From contig JAMYHX010000795.1 in NCBI GenBank assembly GCA_025529335.1, positions 1 through 12,129 on the forward strand: a stretch of 12,129 nucleotides of DNA. The letters run 5' to 3'. The translations under genes were made by a program, and so were the position numbers. The DNA is from Rhizopus sp. PT2906 (taxonomy: Eukaryota > Mucoromycota > Mucoromycetes > Mucorales > Rhizopodaceae). Under the pieces are notes generated by a model. It saw only the letters and a list, made by a program, of their open reading frames with translations, did not search any database and had not been told where the DNA came from. Numbering within the stretch: position 1 is the first letter of the stretch; each line of letters starts with the position of its first letter. This document shows, in pieces, positions 8,589 to 12,129 of this stretch.

Positions 8589-9685
8589 ATGGCAACAAAC
8601 GATTTATGTGATTCAGTAAAAAATCTAAATGTTACAGATAGCAGCGAAACATCAATAAAAGAAAAACCCAAGGCTGCCTATGATAAAGCAGCACTCAAAG
8701 AACGTTGGAAGATTTTGGGGAATGAACCGGAACAAAGTAAATTAAAAGGGTTTGAATAAAAGCCGATTCTAAACATTTCATAGACATTCTGTCAATGATC
8801 CGCAAGGCCTGTATGAATACATTTGCTCGAAACGACTTTATGAAGACCTTACAAACCATTAAAGCGAGCTTTGTGCAGCGTGACTATGAAGGTATTTTTA
8901 CAGAGGCCACAAATTTAGAAGTCTATGCAGCCGCTTATGTTCCTGGCAGAGCGTTGTGCTATTACGAAATTTTTACTCGGCCTCAGCTATTGAAATTCTT
9001 GATGAAACGTAGCCAACTATATTGTGTTGGCTCTGGTTCCGGCTCAGAGTTAGCTGCAATTGCTGCTGCCATGACAAGAGTGCCTGCTGAACGACAGAAA
9101 GTGAAACTTGTGATGCAAGATATTGGTGATTACGAAAGTGTGCTAGCATCGTTTGAAAATACAATACGAGAGAAATGGTCGATTACAGAGGAACAACTGG
9201 AGTGTACCTATGAAAAAGGAGATGTGCTGGATCCAAACAACGCCGTCATTCAACAAAGACTGGCACAGGCAGATTTGATCACATTTATGTTTGTCATGAA
9301 TGAATTATTTGTCAAGAAGGCAGCTGCACTCGCATTAATAAAGACAATGGTTCAATCCATGAAAAAAGGAGCGCACTTACTGGTATAGTGACCAAATATG
9401 GTTATAGCTCGAGGGAATTAACTCCATTTTACAGGTAGTCGAATCCGCAGGATCTTTCTCACACCTAAAAGTAGGCAATAAATTATACATGGTATATATG
9501 CTATTGGACGCTATACAAGATTTAGAACTGGTTATTGGAGAAGATTCTCGCTGGTATCGGTACGTTGCTCTATCCACACTATCTCTCACTCTACTGATAT
9601 ACTATATAGTCACCCTGATCATATCAAATATCCTATTGATGTACAGAATATGAGATACTTTATACGTTTATACAAAAAGAAATGA
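8589..9685 (+). CDS. BMT6: SAM-dependent methyltransferase, probable 25S rRNA uridine-N3 methyltransferase (Bmt6-like)
   Basis: Exons 8589-8736, 8784-9382, 9435-9559 and 9610-9685 join in phase to 315 residues. The AdoMet-binding motif I is VGSGSGSELAA (131-141), preceded by YVPGRALCYYEIF (101-113), a conserved lead-in in this family. Further Rossmann elements are LVMQDIGDYES (acidic motif II region) and ADLITFMFVMNELF (motif IV region). The C-terminus reads YPIDVQNMRYFIRLYKKK. These features fit the fungal Bmt6 group, which methylates N3 of a uridine in large-subunit rRNA in the nucleolus; this assignment is from memory of the family. A related unassigned methyltransferase is the alternative. 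The ATG at 8589 lies directly after a 26-T tract. The stop is 114 bp from the next gene on the same strand. Confidence 0.78.
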
Positions 9686-9787
9686 GTGTAACAGCTTAAA
9701 AAATGATTTTATCTCCGATCAAGGTATTTTTTTTTCAAGTATATATTTGCCCTTAGTAATGTGGGTTATTGTTGTCCCTTTCTTTGT

Positions 9788-9793
9788 AATAAA
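9788..9793 (+). terminator. AATAAA, possible poly(A) signal of the methyltransferase gene
   Basis: AATAAA lies about 100 nt past the methyltransferase stop but only 6 nt before the ATG of the next gene. If it is used, the upstream transcript ends inside the downstream gene. Confidence 0.35.
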
Positions 9794-9799
9794 ACAATA

Positions 9800-10526
9800 A
9801 TGTCTAATAACGCAAACGCACTCCTTGCGTGGTACCTTTCTAACCTTGTCGCTCATCCTTTACGCACAAAAGCATGTACTTCAGGTTTATTATCTGGTCT
9901 CCAAGAACTGACAGCTCAAAAGTTATCTGGGGCAAAGAAACTCGATAAGCGTATTGTACAAATGGCTTGTTATGGTAATAGGAGACATAAAAAGAGTATA
10001 CGATGGCTATATTCACCATCTACTGTATAGGGTTATTCGTTTCAGGCCCACTTAACCATCTTTTATATGAAATCATGAATAAGGTTTTTGCTGGCAAGAC
10101 AGGGCCCAAAGTAAAGGTGGGTCAGTTGCTTTTCTCAAACTTGATCATTTCCCCAGTCATGAACTCGGGTAAGTGTGTATTTACTTTAAAGATATGAAAA
10201 AATAACATGGACTAGTCTATTTGACCGCCATGGCCGTCCTTGCTGGTATTCGTTCTCCTGCCAAATTAAAGGCAACCGTTAAGGCTGGTCTTTTGCCAAT
10301 GCAGAAAGTATCTTGGGTTGTCTCGCCATTGACCTTGCTGTTTGCTCAAAACTTCTTACCGCCTACAACTTGGGTACCTTTCTTTAATCTTGTAGCATTT
10401 GGTAAAAGACACATAGAATCATTCGTTATTTCTTACTCATCCTGTGTATTTATAGTATTCGGCACCTACATCAATACCATGGTTAAGCGTAAGCGTATCA
10501 GCGAAGAGGCAGCCAAGAAAGACTAG
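9800..10526 (+). CDS. Mpv17/PMP22 family membrane protein (PXMP2-like)
   Basis: Exons 9800-9974, 10031-10168, 10216-10401 and 10456-10526 splice in phase to 189 residues, the usual family size. The start WYLSNLVAHPLRTKACTSG matches the 'YL..L...P..TKa.tsG' opening of Mpv17/PXMP2 proteins. CYGLFVSGPLNHLLYEIM spans the first junction and is the family's G..GP..H.WY-like block. The end has the conserved VSPLTLLFAQNFLPP and WVPFFNLVAF blocks, then FGTYINTMVKRKR. Four hydrophobic segments are expected. Relatives sit in the peroxisomal membrane (PXMP2, a small-solute channel) or the mitochondrial inner membrane (Mpv17/Sym1). The opening resembles PXMP2 more, so a peroxisomal location is favoured. 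The tail AAKKD is basic and no SKL-type signal is needed. Confidence 0.9.
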
Positions 10527-10549
10527 AAGAAGTAGAGAGACCATACAAA

Positions 10550-10555
10550 AATAAA
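10550..10555 (+). terminator. AATAAA poly(A) signal of the Mpv17/PMP22 gene
   Basis: AATAAA occurs 24 nt after the stop codon at 10526, a normal position for fungal 3'-end formation. Confidence 0.55.
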
Positions 10556-11446
10556 GTCGTAGTTGAATTGTTACAGTGTAAATTATTTCATTTAGGGAAT
10601 AAAACGAAGGAGAGTTTCTTTTATCTCTTACAGCTGTTAAAAAAGCCAGAAGTAATAGAGTTTAATGAATCTTTAAAACACAAAAGTCTATTTTGATGGA
10701 ATCAGGAATGGACCTGTTCTTAAATACTGTATAACAGATTCGGGAAAAGCCCATTTTAAGCTTGTGAGACAGTGACATTAACTTCGCGTAATGTTAAGAG
10801 CTATTTCGCGAAATATACGAGCTAGCCTATATACAATTAATCTTGAGACAGTGTTCACAGTGTCAAAATTCAGGAATAACATTCTTACTTTATACGCGAC
10901 TTTATAGATAATGAAGCATAATGTCGCTAAAAAAAAATATAAAAAGAGAAGGCTAATGGTAGCTGCATCAGTTTTTGTGGCAATTTGAACAAGAAACTTC
11001 AGCACAGACTGAAAGGAACATCTCCTGTAGGTCAGGTGCGGCCCGCTGAAAGAATACAGGAAGAAAAGAAAGGCTTATTGCAAAGGGATTGTCAAAGTAG
11101 AAGCTAGTTATTTCACTGCATCTTTGTGGATGAATCAGGTTTCAACACTTGTGTGGTGCCTGACCAAGCAAGATCAAGAAAAGGAAAATAAGCCCATGTG
11201 ATTATTAAAAACAAGAGCTACCAATATATATATTGACCATTGGAGCAATTTATTCCAAAAGGACAGATTAAAAAACTTTATTAAAAAAATCAAATAAAAG
11301 AATAAGTAAACCGTTTCTCGAGTTTGATGTCATTATTTCATGAGCTTAAAGCAAGTTTCATGCGGTGTTTTAATTAATGTAAATCCCCCAATTTAAGACC
11401 CTCTTGCTGTGTTTGTTTTCATTACCCTTTTCTTCCTCTTTCAAAC
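10556..11446. other. Gene-poor spacer upstream of the FIT-family gene
   Basis: About 890 bp without a gene I can support. It contains the palindrome TATTTCGCGAAATA (10802-10815) and an imperfect hairpin at 11135-11163 (TCAGG...CCTGA with a GTGT/ACAC inner stem). The last 50 bp before the ATG are pyrimidine-rich and likely form the core promoter or leader. No tRNA, snRNA or snoRNA could be recognised by eye. Confidence 0.4.
10802..10815. promoter_or_regulatory. 14-bp palindrome with a TTTCGCGAAA core
   Basis: TATTTCGCGAAATA is a perfect dyad. The TTTCGCGAAA core resembles E2F/DP-type sites (TTTSGCGC); CGCG is also the core of fungal MBF sites. It lies about 630 bp upstream of the FIT-like start, far for a fungal promoter, so function is only suggested. 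Confidence 0.3.
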
Positions 11447-12129
11447 ATGGATTTTTTACAAAAATATTTAAAACCCCATCAGCGTATCGCCTCAATATTA
11501 TATCCTGCTACAGTATTATTGGCCTTTTTATATTCTTGGCTTGGAAATCCACCGGACAGCTATTTTAGTAATAAGCGTAATATCTTGAATGTCTATTTTG
11601 TAAAGATTGGATGGTTTTGGGTGACACTAGTTTATTTCAGCTATCTTTATCTCGTGCGATCCAAATATCTTCAAGACACTAAACAATTTGCACAAGGCGC
11701 CTTACGTTATATACTGATGACCTTGTATTGGTATATCATGACACAACAGTTCTTAGGACCCAGCATTATCGATCGTATATACGTCCTAACCGGCGGCAAA
11801 TGTGTATCATTACTGCAAGACGTTGAAATGTCTGAAAAATTAGCTACTGTGTTAGAACAGCAAGTTTGCAGACGCTTAGGTGGACAATGGTCTGGAGGTC
11901 ATGACGTGTCAGGTCATTGTGTCATGCTGATACATGCCAGTCTTTTCTTTTGGGAAGAACTTTGCTGGATGTTTTATTCATTTGATACATTTATCAAGTT
12001 GAAGCAGCGTAATAGAATTCAATACCTTTCTACGGTGGCCGTACTTTCTATCGCTGCCATATGGTGGTTCATGCTCTTTATGACAGGTGTTTATTTTCAT
12101 GGACATTTTGAACTAGTATCAGGTACAAT
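11447..12129 (+). CDS. FIT-family (FITM2/Scs3-like) ER lipid-droplet protein, 5' part
   Basis: The frame is open from the ATG at 11447 to the window end (227 codons shown), so the 3' end is missing. FIT proteins are multi-pass ER membrane proteins needed for lipid-droplet budding; human FIT2 is reported to cleave fatty acyl-CoA. The family signature is present as WSGGHDVSGH (148-157). The His of SGH (157) and His218 in TGVYFH match the spacing of the two catalytic histidines of FIT2. Hydrophobic segments are visible at about 15-33, 53-71, 86-103, 159-178 and 195-216. Yeast relatives are Scs3 and Yft2. GGTACA near 12122-12127 could be an intron donor, so the last few residues are uncertain. 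The first exon is long and unbroken, unlike the neighbouring genes. Confidence 0.92.
   Translation, partial: MDFLQKYLKPHQRIASILYPATVLLAFLYSWLGNPPDSYFSNKRNILNVYFVKIGWFWVTLVYFSYLYLVRSKYLQDTKQFAQGALRYILMTLYWYIMTQQFLGPSIIDRIYVLTGGKCVSLLQDVEMSEKLATVLEQQVCRRLGGQWSGGHDVSGHCVMLIHASLFFWEELCWMFYSFDTFIKLKQRNRIQYLSTVAVLSIAAIWWFMLFMTGVYFHGHFELVSGT

Noticed and set aside
8393..8671. Small ORFs across the poly(T) tract on both strands
   Set aside because: Their length comes from the homopolymer (poly-Phe or poly-Lys); no coding signal otherwise.
10778..11005. 75-codon minus-strand ORF with hydrophobic stretches
   Set aside because: AT-rich DNA readily gives hydrophobic frames; no start context, family motif or splicing partner was found.
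1..12129. CRISPR array or bacterial-type operon
   Set aside because: No regularly spaced direct repeats; genes are intron-containing and eukaryotic.

Overview
The window reads as nuclear DNA of an early-diverging filamentous fungus, most likely Mucoromycota and probably Mucorales. It is AT-rich, its genes are cut by many very short introns (about 44-62 nt, GTAAG-like donors and TAG/CAG acceptors), and the spacers between genes are short. The protein families and the spliced, transposase-like relic at the left edge fit such a genome. No tRNA, rRNA or CRISPR array was recognised. All gene models were spliced by hand, requiring that reading phase be kept across every intron.

Layout. 1-1302 (+): a decayed, intron-containing TnpB/Fanzor-like gene that runs off the left edge. 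1540-4149 (+): a seven-exon Sec7-PH Arf exchange factor of the EFA6/PSD type. 4307-4774 (-): a small, probably GPI-anchored secreted glycoprotein, convergent with the previous gene. 5085-6032 (-): a membrane-anchored short-chain dehydrogenase resembling DHRS7B. 6394-7663 (-): a six-exon formamidopyrimidine-DNA glycosylase of the zincless type. 7664-8588: a divergent intergenic region holding an unresolved ORF-rich block. 8589-9685 (+): a four-exon SAM methyltransferase resembling the yeast 25S rRNA m3U enzyme Bmt6. 9800-10526 (+): a four-exon Mpv17/PMP22 (PXMP2-like) membrane protein. 10527-11446: a gene-poor spacer. 11447-12129 (+): the 5' part of a FIT/Scs3-family ER protein, cut by the window end.

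The genes do not form one pathway. Several act at membranes (Arf GEF, SDR, PXMP2-like, FIT), which is unremarkable for a eukaryotic locus. The most notable item is the relic at 1-1302. Its successive exons join in frame at several introns and keep the block order I recall for fungal TnpB-like proteins, but the segment that should carry the first RuvC aspartate is missing and stop codons interrupt it.
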